Part shown: in pieces, positions 55,247 to 64,000 of the stretch | How positions within the stretch are numbered: position 1 is the stretch's first letter | How the letters are laid out: each line of letters starts with the position of its first letter | Assembly: GCF_905404315.1 (NCBI RefSeq) | Contig: NC_066311.1 | Location: 7,502,001 to 7,566,000 of the forward strand | Source: Leptidea sinapis | Lineage: Eukaryota; Arthropoda; Insecta; Lepidoptera; Pieridae | Direction of reading: 5' to 3' | DNA length: 64,000 bases | Notes under the pieces: model-generated | The model's input: the letters and a program-made list of their open reading frames with translations, nothing else | Database searches by the model: none | Told to the model about the DNA's origin: nothing | Translations under genes and position numbers: made by a program

Positions 55247-56630
55247 TCAAAAGTTCTTTTTTGCCAGCTTTAGAACTGCAGGAGGAATACAATCCGGTCC
55301 TACGGAACTGCTCTGCTTCAACTTGTTGATTCCACCTATGACATCATCAGGTGTAATATGAAAGATGTTTACATAATTGCTGTCATACGTTCTATCGAAG
55401 CCATAAGCTTCATCTGTGTCGAGTACAGGTACATCTGGCAAAAATGTGCTTGAAAAAAAGTTGGCGAAAGCATCTGCAGCAGCAACACCTGAAAAAGTTT
55501 GCCCCTCAAAAGTCACGCTAGGTTCAAATCCACCTTTGGTGCGAAGGCTTGAAACGTTGGCTTTGATGTTAACTTCAATATACTTAATATAGTCGCAATA
55601 GGATGACTCTATTCGGGTTTTAAGATCTGCTCGAAGTTCTGACAATCTTCTGTATATTTCTGGTGAGTTAGAACATTTCCATAATCTATGCAACTTCATC
55701 TTACACTTGATATCTCGGATAATATCACTCGTAAACCAAACGGGGTAACGTTTACTATGGCATTCTTTACGTCGTTTCCTAGGCATGCACTGGTCAAAGA
55801 TATTATAAACGGATTTATAAAAATTTTCAGTTGCATCTCTCACAGTATGTGCCTCCAGAACTGTACGCCAAGAATTTGCCTCGATTATGCAGAAAAAAGC
55901 TCATAATCGCATCGACTAAAATTCCAGTCCCTGCAAGGATTTATATTAGATGGCTCAAGATAATCTGAACGGCGACATGTATCAAGCCTGACTTCAATCT
56001 CTAATGGTGGATTATACGCGTCGGGCAGAACTATACCTTCAGCAGTTATAACACGCACCCCTCCACACACATCGCTCTCTCGAACCAGAATTACATCAAG
56101 CATACCTCCAAACATATTTTTGATAATGTTGTTCTCAGACAGATTACAATATGATAAAAAATAACAATAATAATTATTAATATTTATGGATGCACTATTT
56201 AAATTGAGATCACCTAATATTAGAACTGGTGCTTTTAACACAGTAATTGTGTGCTCCACCTTACAAAACCACTCCATATAATCACAGTCTCTAGCACTAG
56301 GTTTAATGTATACAACACAAACGTAGAACCGATGACCATGCCGGGAAAAGGATGCCCAGAGATCCTCACCATTGTTTGTCTCCAGTTCATGGCATCTGCT
56401 CAATATGACAGGGGAACGGGCAGCAAGCGCCACACCACCACATGGCGTGTCTCTATCTCTGCGTAGAATACTCCAATTTGCACATTCAAGCTCAGAAGTC
56501 TCCACAGAGCCATCAAGAAATGTTTCCGTAGCGGCTACAATATCACAATCATTCATTGCTAAATTATTCCGCCACATACGCAATTTCGTTTTCAGACCGC
56601 GGACGTTCTGATAGAAGATTTTAACGGTTT
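55247..56630 (-). pseudogene. LINE B endonuclease and linker, frameshifted
   Basis: 56630-55885 encodes an AP-type endonuclease: FYQNVRGLKTKL start, CDIVAATETFL with the catalytic E, VYIKPS, and VLILGDLNLNS. The usual terminal SDH is not clear. 55843-55247 encodes the linker before the RT (PVWFTSDIIRDIK, SVGPDCIPPAVLKLA). Frame breaks lie near 55870 and near 55247, the latter at a T6 run, where a one-base indel splits it from the RT frame. Confidence 0.82.
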
Positions 56631-56639
56631 TATGACGAC

Positions 56640-57040
56640 TACGCTGAACGAAAGGGCTGTTTCTTGCCTCTAGTAACAGGAACCTTGGTAGCGTAATAGA
56701 TTGTTGCCTTCCGGTGGGTAACCCAAGCCTTAATTCTGGCGTTTATGGGCCAGGCTTCAGCTGAAAAACATACCTCATAAGCTGCCACAGGTATACCAAT
56801 CTTGTAGGACTTATAATCTCCTCTTGGGTTCAATTCCTGTACTGTACAAGTACCGGTGGGGCAAAGCTGACGAAGATACTCTCTTACTGTACTGCTGGTT
56901 GCGATACTTTTGCATTAGCCTTATTGGTCGATGGACAATGAGAAGGTTTTGGTGGCAGATGCTGAACTTTGCTGCAAGCTTTACCATGATAAGATTCGCG
57001 ACGTTTCCTGTTCTATATAATACCGAATAGACAAACAAAG
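56640..57040 (-). pseudogene. LINE B ORF1 C-terminal part
   Basis: Upstream of the endonuclease on the same strand, one frame reads YLRQLCPTGTCTVQELNPRG, then YKSYKIGIPVAAYEV and the INARIKAW region, ending TRGKKQPFRSA and a stop. This is the pattern of the ORF1 C-terminus in ORF1-bearing Jockey-group LINEs. N-terminal parts are broken by stops or missing. Confidence 0.6.
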
Positions 57041-57106
57041 TGTGCGAGAGAGACGTACATCTCTAACGGAGATACAGCAAGGTAGAAAAGATAAGCGAAT
57101 CATTTA

Positions 57107-57237
57107 TTTATGGCAAAATGGGTACGAAATGAGCAGGACGTTCATATGATGGTAATCGATACACCCTGTCCATTACAATGCATAATGCTACCTAAAAATT
57201 CTGAGCGACACTACAACTGCGCTCGTCACCAGTTTTA
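57107..57237 (-). repeat. Dispersed repeat Z, partial copy 5
   Basis: CGAAATGAGCAGGACGTTCA through ACTACAACTGCGCTCGTCAC in inverse orientation, 3' part only. Confidence 0.65.
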
Positions 57238-57648
57238 CCAGTGGGAGGCTGCCTCTTCCATAATCTAACCACAGGAAGTCGGTAAGATTATGGGTATCAC
57301 AACGGCGCCTATTTCTGCCGTGAAGCAGTCATGTGTTAACATTACTGTGTTTCGGTCTGAAGATGCCGTAGCTAGTGAAATAACTGGGCAAATGAGACTT
57401 AACATCTTATGTCTCAAGGTGACGAGTGCAATTGTAGTGCCGCTCAGAATTATTGGGTTTTTCAAGAATCCTGGTGTGATAAGATGTTAAGTCTCATTTG
57501 CCCAGTAATTTCACTAGCTACGGCGCCCTTCAGACCGAAACACAGTAATTCTTACACATTACTGCTTCAAGGCAGAAATAGGCGCCGTTGTGGTACCCAT
57601 AATATAGCCCGCATCCTGCACAAAGGCGCCTCCCACTGGTAAAATCTA
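57232..57648. repeat. Palindromic dimer of repeat Z
   Basis: Left half plus, 57238-57472; right half minus, 57478-57640. Outer edges TTTTACCAGTGGGAGGC and GCCTCCCACTGGTAAAA are exact inverses of each other, extending into flanking TTTTAC. The arms (about 160 bp) carry TAGCTAGTGAAAT and GAAACACAGTAAT landmarks in mirror order. Only a few bases separate the halves at about 57475. Confidence 0.8.
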
Positions 57649-57654
57649 TAGAAT

Positions 57655-57780
57655 CTATATCATTTGTTTCCGAAGCGGTAGTAGTATCAAGTATATTAGA
57701 AATGACATCAAAAAAAATCTAAAGGAATCGATTTTGAGAAAATAAATATTATGCCTTTTAATGTCTTTTATAGTTACTGT
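57655..57780 (+). repeat. LINE C 3' fragment
   Basis: ATTTGTTTCCGAAGCGGTAG, TTAGAAATGACATCAAAAAA and TTTTGAGAAAATAAAT match 36050-36160 inverted. Confidence 0.7.
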
Positions 57781-58220
57781 GAACAATTTTGGTGTAGACA
57801 AGTCGTAGAAATATAAGCAACACTTGGCACACGTCTCTTCATATTTCGCAAATTAGAATTGGTCACGCACACAGGCATTATCAGGTCATGTCGTCTTTAC
57901 GATAGTAAATTCTTCGACTATGGGTTATAAAAATAAAACAGGACACATTATGTAACTTTGGCAGCTATAAATTTAACTTAGATATTCAGAGTATCCAGTA
58001 AGCCAATTATAAAGGTTGCTAACAAGGCTGTGTTTGTTCTTTTTACTGCGAGCGACAGATCTGTAATCTGACATCTTGTTAGGGCGTTGATTGTCGTTAT
58101 TCTTTAGAACATAACACATTACACATTTTTCATGAAGAGAGAATCTTAGCAATTTTAAGGTGCTTTTATAATCCTTAGATCATATAATGGTCTAGAATTT
58201 AGATAGTCTATGACAGCTGT
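57781..58220. other. Unassigned DNA
   Basis: Nothing recognised. Confidence 0.4.
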
Positions 58221-58239
58221 GAAAACGTCGAAAAAAAAT

Positions 58240-58380
58240 TGAGTTTGATGATACGTCACTCGAACGGCTGTCTCAGTTGGAAAGAGCGCTCGCTCGGAAT
58301 GCGACAGGTCGCGGGTTCGAGTCCCGCATCGTTCTTTAAATTTTGTTTTCAGTTTAATTTTTGTAAAAAAAATTGAGTTT
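58240..58380 (+). repeat. tRNA-like SINE
   Basis: ACTCGAACGGCTGTCTCAGTT (A-box half), GGTCGCGGGTTCGAGTCCCG (B box) and the CATCGTTCTTTAAATTTTGT tail. The anticodon stem does not pair well, so a tRNA gene is unlikely. Confidence 0.6.
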
Positions 58381-58888
58381 AGAACTAACCTCTATTTTAA
58401 GCAGTGCACGAACACTAACACAAAGTGTCATACAAATCACGAGTGTAAGACGTTGCTTGTCACTCACACTAAAATAATATTTAACAAAAGTAAATAAACT
58501 ATTAATTTAGGAATACATCGGTATTATAAGTTGATAGTTATTACAATTATTAGTAGTGATGGTAGCTATACCTTTACCAGAAAGCCACCACCAGTATAGC
58601 TGGTTTTTATAGATTTTTCCGGATTAAAGATATATCTTTAATATAATTTTCTTTAATATAATTAAATAAATTATAAAAATCTTTAATAATTTATTTAATA
58701 CCATGATAATAAAACAGACTTAGGCGGGAAATCGGGAAATAAAGCTCATCCCACCCAAGGACCCATCGCTTAAAAATTTGCCTAATAGTAAAGGGTTCAT
58801 TGTCCTAACCAAAACGGTCGAGAAAGAATAAAAAGATAATATGACGCTGAAGATAAGATCATGCTAAAGATAAGATCGTGCGAATTTT
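58381..58888. other. Unassigned AT-rich DNA
   Basis: Nothing recognised. Confidence 0.4.
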
Positions 58889-58997
58889 GTTTTTTTTTAT
58901 GGAATTGGAGGACAAACGAGCGTACGGGTCACCTGGTGTTAAGTGATCACCGCCGCCCACATTCTCTTGCAACACCAGAGGAATCACAAGAGCGTTG
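58889..58997 (-). mobile_element. LINE A 3' tail, very short
   Basis: T run then ATGGAATTGGAGGACAAACG to CACAAGAGCGTTGG. Truncated after about 100 bp; directly adjacent to the common 90-bp sequence at 59006. Confidence 0.85.
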
Positions 58998-59005
58998 GAA
59001 GGAAG

Positions 59006-59095
59006 TAATAGTCTTAAATTTCAATATGTAGGTATTTTACAACGTTTTGTAGACTGCCATTAATAATTATGTACATTTGATAAATAGTAAATAGT
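59006..59095 (-). repeat. Common sequence beyond a LINE A tail, copy 2
   Basis: Nearly identical to 53448-53538; here separated from the LINE A tail by the (TTA)n expansion. Confidence 0.85.
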
Positions 59096-59159
59096 ATTAT
59101 ATATTATTATATATATTATTATATTATATATATTATATATTATATATATTATTATATTA

Positions 59160-59252
<93 letters not shown>

Positions 59253-59261
59253 TATATTCTA
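59096..59261. repeat. (TTA)n / (TA)n microsatellite
   Basis: ATTATATATT-type repeats, then an unbroken ATT/TTA run of about 30 units (59160-59245). The matching locus at 53525-53540 has only a few bases in its place. The poly-asparagine frame here is an artefact. Confidence 0.9.
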
Positions 59262-59568
59262 TTTTTTTTATGGAAAAGGAGGACAAACGAGCGTACGGGT
59301 CACCTGGTGTTAAGTGACCACCGCCGCCCACATTCTTTTGCAACACCAGAGGAATCACAGGATCGCTGCCGGCCTCTAAGGAAGGTGGACGCGCTTTTTT
59401 TGAAGGTACCCATGTCGTATCGTCCCGGAAACACCGCACAAGGAAGCTCATTCCACAGCTTCGTAGTACGAGGAAGAAAGCTCCTTGAAAACCGCACTGT
59501 GGAGGACCTCCATACATCCAGATGGTGGGGATGATATCCTAACTTGTGGCGTGTCGTGCGAAGGTGGA
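59262..59568 (-). mobile_element. LINE A 3' tail module, discrete copy
   Basis: About 300 bp starting (minus) at ATTCCACCTTCGCACGAC and ending in an A-rich tail. Keeps the family C-terminal frame (LPCAVFPGRYDMGTFKKSAS). Shares TTCTTTTGCAAC and CACAGGATCG variants with the 53540 copy. Confidence 0.85.
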
Positions 59569-59642
59569 ATTTAGTTTAGAAGTTTATTTGCCATTTCGAT
59601 TGAACAATTTTCAGTGCTTTTTTATTATACACATAAATTATA

Positions 59643-59750
59643 TCTAAATATATATAAATCCAGTGTACTAATTCTTGTATCCAGTGAACTCCTAAACTAA
59701 TGAACGGATTTTAAAGGGGATTTGTTTATATTGACCCTTAATGCTGAGTG
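59643..59750 (+). mobile_element. Helitron 5' part, truncated
   Basis: TCTAAATATATATAAATCCAG and CCAGTGAACTCCTAAACTAA match the 5' part of the 21129-21490 Helitron. The 3' part is not seen. Confidence 0.5.
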
Positions 59751-61317
59751 TTTATACTATTTTTGATCTATACTATTTGTTAAAATTTTAATTTTTTCCA
59801 TACGCCAAAAATGTATAACTTCTAACGCGTGTACATAAGTACGCACACTGTTGTTTTAGTAATTTTTTTTAGTTATTATTCAATTGGTTTTAAAACTCAA
59901 TCTCTAAAAAAAAGCGTGTAAAATGTGTGCCCGCTAGACAAGCAAGTTTATGACTAAGTCATCACGTAAAGTGATCTGTGGTTATTATTTACCTCCATTA
60001 TATTTTAAAACCGAATTATTAATTGATTTTGATTGTGATTGATATTAAGTAAAAAGATATCTAATAAATAAACAATATTATGAAACTTTCAATTTTTTTT
60101 TCTCGAATAGCGGTCTATATTAGGATGATAATTTTAAATTGTTGATAGAATAGTTAATAGAACTGTCTGTGATACGATTTGCTTATAATAATCGATTTAT
60201 TAAAAAATATTCTTTATTTTATGATTATTATACAATTTTATTTATGCTTAAAATCCTAGTATATAAAATACTGCTATCTCCACCTTCAACTTGATGCATG
60301 GACTTCGGAATCAAGATAACTTTACTATGTACTTGGTCCGTTTATGATATGTCTGTGTCAAATTTTATTGTTCTACTTTTGAGACAACGTGAGATAGCTG
60401 TGCCACAATCTGCAGGAACATAATATCATGTGATAGGTTTATGATCTCCTTTCATGCTATCGTTTGGTCTCGGGTAAGCTATAGCCCTTATATACATTTA
60501 GAATATTGTTGTAATTCACATTATTTTTTGGCTGTACAAAAATAACATTTTATGAGGTGACCCGAAACAGGAATAAAAATAAATGTGGGACGAAAACTCG
60601 GGGCGAAACAGGAACAAATCAAATTTTTATTAAATTTATTTATGTACGTTAATAACCTAGCCGTAACTATCCTGAAAAGAATAAAATAAAATAAAATGAA
60701 AAAATACTTTTTAACTGCTTTTTAAATGAGTTTTGAAACTTATTTAGCTTTTGTGACTTTAATTATTTTTTTCAAATTATTATTCTATTGAAGTGTAAAC
60801 TTTCTAAGGCACTTTGGGCACCATTGGGATAAGGAAAATGAAATAAAACTGCGTGGCTGTCACGACACAGATTAAGTATATTATAATATATGACATAGAG
60901 CTGATAACACAAACTGTTTTTCGTATGAAATTTTGCTGATGACCATGACTTTGTGCTTAATTAAATGCATAAAAATCATTTATTTCAATTATTTTATTTA
61001 AGAAACGGTGCTAGAAACACTCCCAGCATTCTTTTTTGTTCTCTGTTGAATAAAATATTCAATTATTATTTATTAGGTTTATTTACAATCACTTACAATA
61101 ATACACACAAATATTAAAAGTAGAACTAAAAAATAGGAACTAAATGTAGTGATTACTTACAAGTAAACACAGCATGCACAGAAATAATTAATTTTAGGTA
61201 TTAGTTACGAATAGATTATAGTATAAGTTACGAATTAAACATTTTTTTTATATGAGTTATACACAGTTACATCAATTTTCAATATTACAAATGTTATTGT
61301 TAATAAATAATCATAAT
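59751..61317. other. Unassigned AT-rich DNA
   Basis: About 1.6 kb in which I recognise neither a gene nor a repeat family. An intron of the GPCR gene to the right (minus strand) could extend through here. Confidence 0.4.
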
Positions 61318-61865
61318 CTAGTCCCAGGCTATCAGCTCACTTGAATTATCAGCTGTGGAGTAGTAGGATTTACGACAGACCCATTTTTTAACAAACATAT
61401 AAATTTATTTATAGATAATGTCTGAACAGTGGCTGGGACTTTATTATAAAAGTGTATACATTTAGCCTTAAAGTTGTATTTTAATGTGAAGCCTACTAGA
61501 ATTAGTTTTAAGCAACCCCTTATTTCTAGTGTTATAAAAATGAAAATCACTATTTAGAGCAAAAAGGTGACGATTTTTGTGAACGTATATTAAACTTTCA
61601 TAAATGTGCTGACAATGAACAGTCATAATATTTATTTATGTAATTATTTTCTTTGAATTACTGTCTATAACCAACTTCGATTATTTTATAACAATACAGA
61701 CAGTACAATATTGTATGTATTATTAAGAAGAGCGCAAAAAAGAATGCTAGGAGGTGCTCAGAGCGCCATTTGTTTCCGTAGCGGTGGTAGTGTTAGGAAT
61801 GTCATTAAAAAGAATTCTAAAGGAATAAATTTTGAGAAAATAAATGCCTTTTATTTATTTACTAT
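61318..61865. repeat. LINE C pieces in inverted arrangement
   Basis: Minus piece 61318-61660: AATCTAGTCCCAGGC, C-terminal block FYNKVPATVQTLSINKF. Plus piece 61680-61865: ATACAGACAGTACAATATTG, GAGCGCCATTTGTTTCCGTA, TTTTGAGAAAATAAATGCCT. Both are 36050-36760 family. Confidence 0.7.
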
Positions 61866-62041
61866 ATCTACTTTCATTTTAATTACATTTATTCACTCGT
61901 CAAACGTTACGTTTATAGGCGAGATGAGCTATTCAATTTTATACATAACCAACCTACTAATTAAAATTATAGTATATGTAAAATGAGAATAACTACTTAA
62001 GGTGAAACTCATCTAAGAAATAAAATTAATAAAATTAGAGA

Positions 62042-62348
62042 TTCCACCTTCGCACGACACCCCACAAGTTAGGATATCATCCCCACCATCTGGATGTGTG
62101 GCGGTCCTCCACAGTGCGGTTTTCAAGGAGCTTTTTTCCACGTACTACAAAGCTGTGGAATGAGCTTCCTTGTGCGGTGTTTCCGGGACGATACGACATG
62201 GGTACCTTCAAAAAAAGCGCGTACACCTTCCCTTCCTTAACGGCCGGCAACGCTCTTGTGATTACTCTGGTGTTGCAAGAGAATGTGGGCGGCGGTGATC
62301 ACTTAACACCATTAACGCTCGTTTGTCCTACTATTCCATAAAAAAAAT
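62042..62348 (+). mobile_element. LINE A 3' tail module in intron 1 of the GPCR gene
   Basis: Starts ATTCCACCTTCGCACGAC, same first base as the 59568 copy, and ends in an A run at about 62348. Antisense to the GPCR exon, about 25 bp from its splice donor. Frame RSFFPRTTKLWNELPCAVF is kept. Confidence 0.85.
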
Positions 62349-62374
62349 AGAGAAGGAGCAGAGAATCAACTTAC

Positions 62375-62675
62375 CAAACAGCAGCAAAAGTAGATCACTG
62401 AGCGCCAAACTGAACAAGTAATAGTTGGTATCGGTGTGCATCGCGGGGTGGCGTACTATCACCACACACACCACCACGTTCCCGATCACTCCCGTCAGGA
62501 ATATCAGCAACAGGAACACCGATATCGGCACGATCCGGTACAGCGGCAGTCGACGCGGCCCCATCAGAAACCAGAGCATCTCATCTTCGCTGCAGTCGAA
62601 GACACTCAAGTTTGTGCATCGTACGTACAGCTCCTCCAACGTCTCATTCACTCTCAACAACTCTTCGATCTCCAT
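62375..62675 (-). CDS. Neuropeptide GPCR, first coding exon (pyrokinin/PBAN/CAPA receptor type)
   Basis: Partial host gene: 301 nt from ATG at 62675 to TTTG at 62375, followed by GTAAGTTG, a consensus 5' splice donor (phase 1). The protein opens MEIEELLRVNETLEELYV with N-glycosylation sites NET and NLS in an extracellular tail. Then comes MGPRRLPLYRIVP before TM1 (ISVFLLLIFLTGVIGNVVVC, with conserved Asn), an intracellular loop RHPAMHTDTNYY, and TM2 (LFSLALSDLLLLL, with conserved Asp) cut by the intron. The GP.R.PLY...P and TNYYLFSLA.SD patterns are those of pyrokinin/PBAN and CAPA receptors, relatives of vertebrate neuromedin U receptors. I cannot choose the subtype from one exon. Remaining exons must lie leftward. 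An in-frame TTG upstream is not a likely start. Confidence 0.85.
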
Positions 62676-62694
62676 GATTGTAACACTCAAGTGT

Positions 62695-62820
62695 ACACTG
62701 TTTCATTTATACACTCTTCTTGTTAATGCCTTTAATACACTGTTTCATTTTTACATTTCACTCGATAATGTTTTTAATACTCTGTTCCATTTATACACTT
62801 CACTCGTTAAAGTCGACATA
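62695..62820. repeat. 42-bp minisatellite, three units, upstream of the GPCR ATG
   Basis: Units start at 62695, 62737 and 62779 (ACACTGTTTCATTTATACAC and variants), each 42 bp. They lie 20 bp before the start codon, in the presumed 5' UTR or promoter. The plus frame 62425-62829 repeats a 14-residue unit only because of this array. Confidence 0.9.
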
Positions 62821-63002
62821 ATATTATAAGACATTCTATTAAAATGTTTCAAGAACAATTATTGTTAGAGTAATTGGAAGAAAACTTGAAATATAAAATG
62901 GGCCTAATTTAACACAAGAAAAAACTTGTGAAAGTTATACAACATTAAAACAAAATTTAATGATGATGCAATAAGAGAAAGATAGTTAAATTAAATATAT
63001 TT
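62821..63002. other. Upstream region of the GPCR exon
   Basis: AT-rich; no TATA/initiator combination I would defend. Confidence 0.3.
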
Positions 63003-63411
63003 ACTGACCGACTTCAAAAAAGGAGGAGGTTCTCAATTCATCGGTATTTTTATATGTTTGTTACCTCAGAATTTTCGACTGGGACTGGGTGAACCGATTT
63101 TGATCATTCTTTTTTTTTATTTAAAAGCTGGTGCTTTCTGTGTGGAGTCGGTGTCAGCCACGGTAGTTTGTCACTATATACTGGTGAGTATATTATATAT
63201 ATACATTGGTGAGATGTGCTTCAGCCGCACGCGCGACGTGAGGAGGTGACAGCTGGGCCGCGGCGGGAAGAAACCGATTCCAAAAATAACAATAATCGTA
63301 ACTAGAATTAGATTAATTAATAAGATTATCTAAGAATATGCTTTTATTTTTTACTTTTTAGTGCATATTATATTATCTATTGTTTTGGAATAGTGTTTTT
63401 GAAGTCGGTTG
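63003..63411. repeat. TIR repeat Y, complete copy
   Basis: ACCGACTTCAAAAAAGGAGG at the left and GTTTTTGAAGTCGGTTG at the right; interior includes TTCGACTGGGACTGGGTGAA and TAACTAGAATTAGATTAATT. About 409 bp. The left arm corresponds to the unit amplified at 26735-27355. Confidence 0.75.
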
Positions 63412-63707
63412 CTTTTTGTTATTTTTTATAAAATGTATTCATGCAATAAATTAATCGGAGAATGGTTACGATTGGAAATGATTTTTTTTTAAGGAGTATC
63501 ACCAAATCAATTCTTGTCCAACTGAAGATCACCTAGTATTAAGCTTTGTTCTATGGAAGATGAGGACATATTGTGAGGATGGCTTGTGATCCCCGCGGCT
63601 AATACTCTCGTAACATCAGAGGATGGCCTCATAAAGTGTCGAATAAACATACATATGAATTCAAATACCGAAAATATTAGCCGGAAGAAATTTAAACTGA
63701 AGGCACC

Positions 63708-63899
63708 ATGGTGAGAGTCAACGGTGCTATCAATAATGTTATTCTAGATAACCAGCTACGACCCCCGTCCATAACCAACATACTGGTGCGACCAAACAGA
63801 GACTATAATAGGGCTCAGTATTTCGAATGCCCTAGCGAGCAGGCGGTTCGCGGTTTGAAGTTCGCCTGTGAGGTACATTTTCGGCCTCCAAGCGGCTAA
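63708..63899 (+). other. 63-codon ORF of unknown nature
   Basis: ATG in a fair context (ACCATGG) opens MVRVNGAINNVILDNQLRPP and continues to TAA with IL(V)RPNRDYNRAQY and ECPSEQ. No family recognised. It runs directly into the LINE 3'-region repeat at 63890, so it may be a piece of that element's coding end or chance. Confidence 0.3.
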
Positions 63900-64000
63900 G
63901 CCGCTTCGCTATAAAAGCCTTTAGAGCTATTAGCACAAAGGTGGTATTTAGTCGATAGGGGATTTTTACACCCGAGCCCGATATACGAGCCACGTTTCGG
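63890..64000 (+). repeat. LINE 3'-region fragment shared with 2070-2165
   Basis: AAAAGCCTTTAGAGCTATTA and TATTTAGTCGATAGGGGAT correspond to the reverse complement of 2090-2165. Runs off the window edge. Confidence 0.6.

Noticed and set aside
59152..59517. 121-codon frame ending in a long asparagine run
   Set aside because: It is the LINE A tail read out of frame followed by the (TTA)n microsatellite.
62331..62690. Using the longer frame (from 62690 and through 62331) for the GPCR exon
   Set aside because: The upstream codon is TTG, not ATG, and the 3' extension reads through a consensus splice donor into LINE-derived intron sequence.

Overview
The window reads as an insect, almost certainly lepidopteran (moth or butterfly), nuclear genome segment. 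It is AT-rich, has no bacterial-style gene packing, and is saturated with repeat families I recognise from Lepidoptera: Helitrons ending in CTAG-T, tRNA-derived SINEs, CR1/Jockey-group and RTE-type LINEs, a Ty3/Gypsy LTR element, a Penelope-like element, and relics of hAT, Tc1/mariner, THAP-bearing (P-like) and Harbinger-like DNA transposons. Family names come from recognised motifs, not from database searches.

Only one convincing host-gene piece is visible: the first coding exon of a class A neuropeptide GPCR (pyrokinin/PBAN/CAPA-receptor type) at 62375-62675 on the minus strand. It has a good 5' splice donor and three 42-bp tandem repeats just upstream of its ATG. The 3' tail of a LINE sits about 25 bp beyond the donor, inside intron 1. 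The other exons must lie to the left at a distance, or outside the window.

Layout. 1-3.7 kb: Helitron end, RTE-LINE relic, Jockey-type LINE relic with a long GC-richer 3' region. 3.9-10.3 kb: a decayed LINE split by a Gypsy element, arranged as a 5' provirus (LTR, gag, protease, pol) joined directly to a solo-LTR version of the same insertion site. 10.3-29.3 kb: mostly unassigned AT-rich DNA with SINEs, LINE tails, foldbacks, MITEs, two transposase relics, Helitrons, and a TIR element whose interior has expanded into a 105-bp tandem array. 29.8-33.6 kb: a Penelope endonuclease fragment interrupted by an apparently intact 3.4-kb LINE (family A) with target-site duplications. 34-53 kb: LINE fragments, nested MITEs, Helitrons, a second THAP-exon repeat, and a hAT relic carrying an RTE-LINE with a 12-bp target duplication. 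53.5-57.0 kb: a nearly full LINE (family B) whose reading frame runs into the 3' tail of family A. 57-62.3 kb: a palindromic repeat dimer, more family A tails, a (TTA)n microsatellite, and a quiet AT-rich zone. 62.3-64 kb: the GPCR exon and two more repeats.

No bacterial-type operon, CRISPR array or novel enzymatic system is present. The points that merit a second look are structural: the Gypsy/solo-LTR junction, the LINE A 3' tail behaving as a separate module that other copies and LINE B have acquired, the THAP-exon element with 42-bp TIRs, the 105-bp array, and the repeat-loaded promoter side of the GPCR exon.
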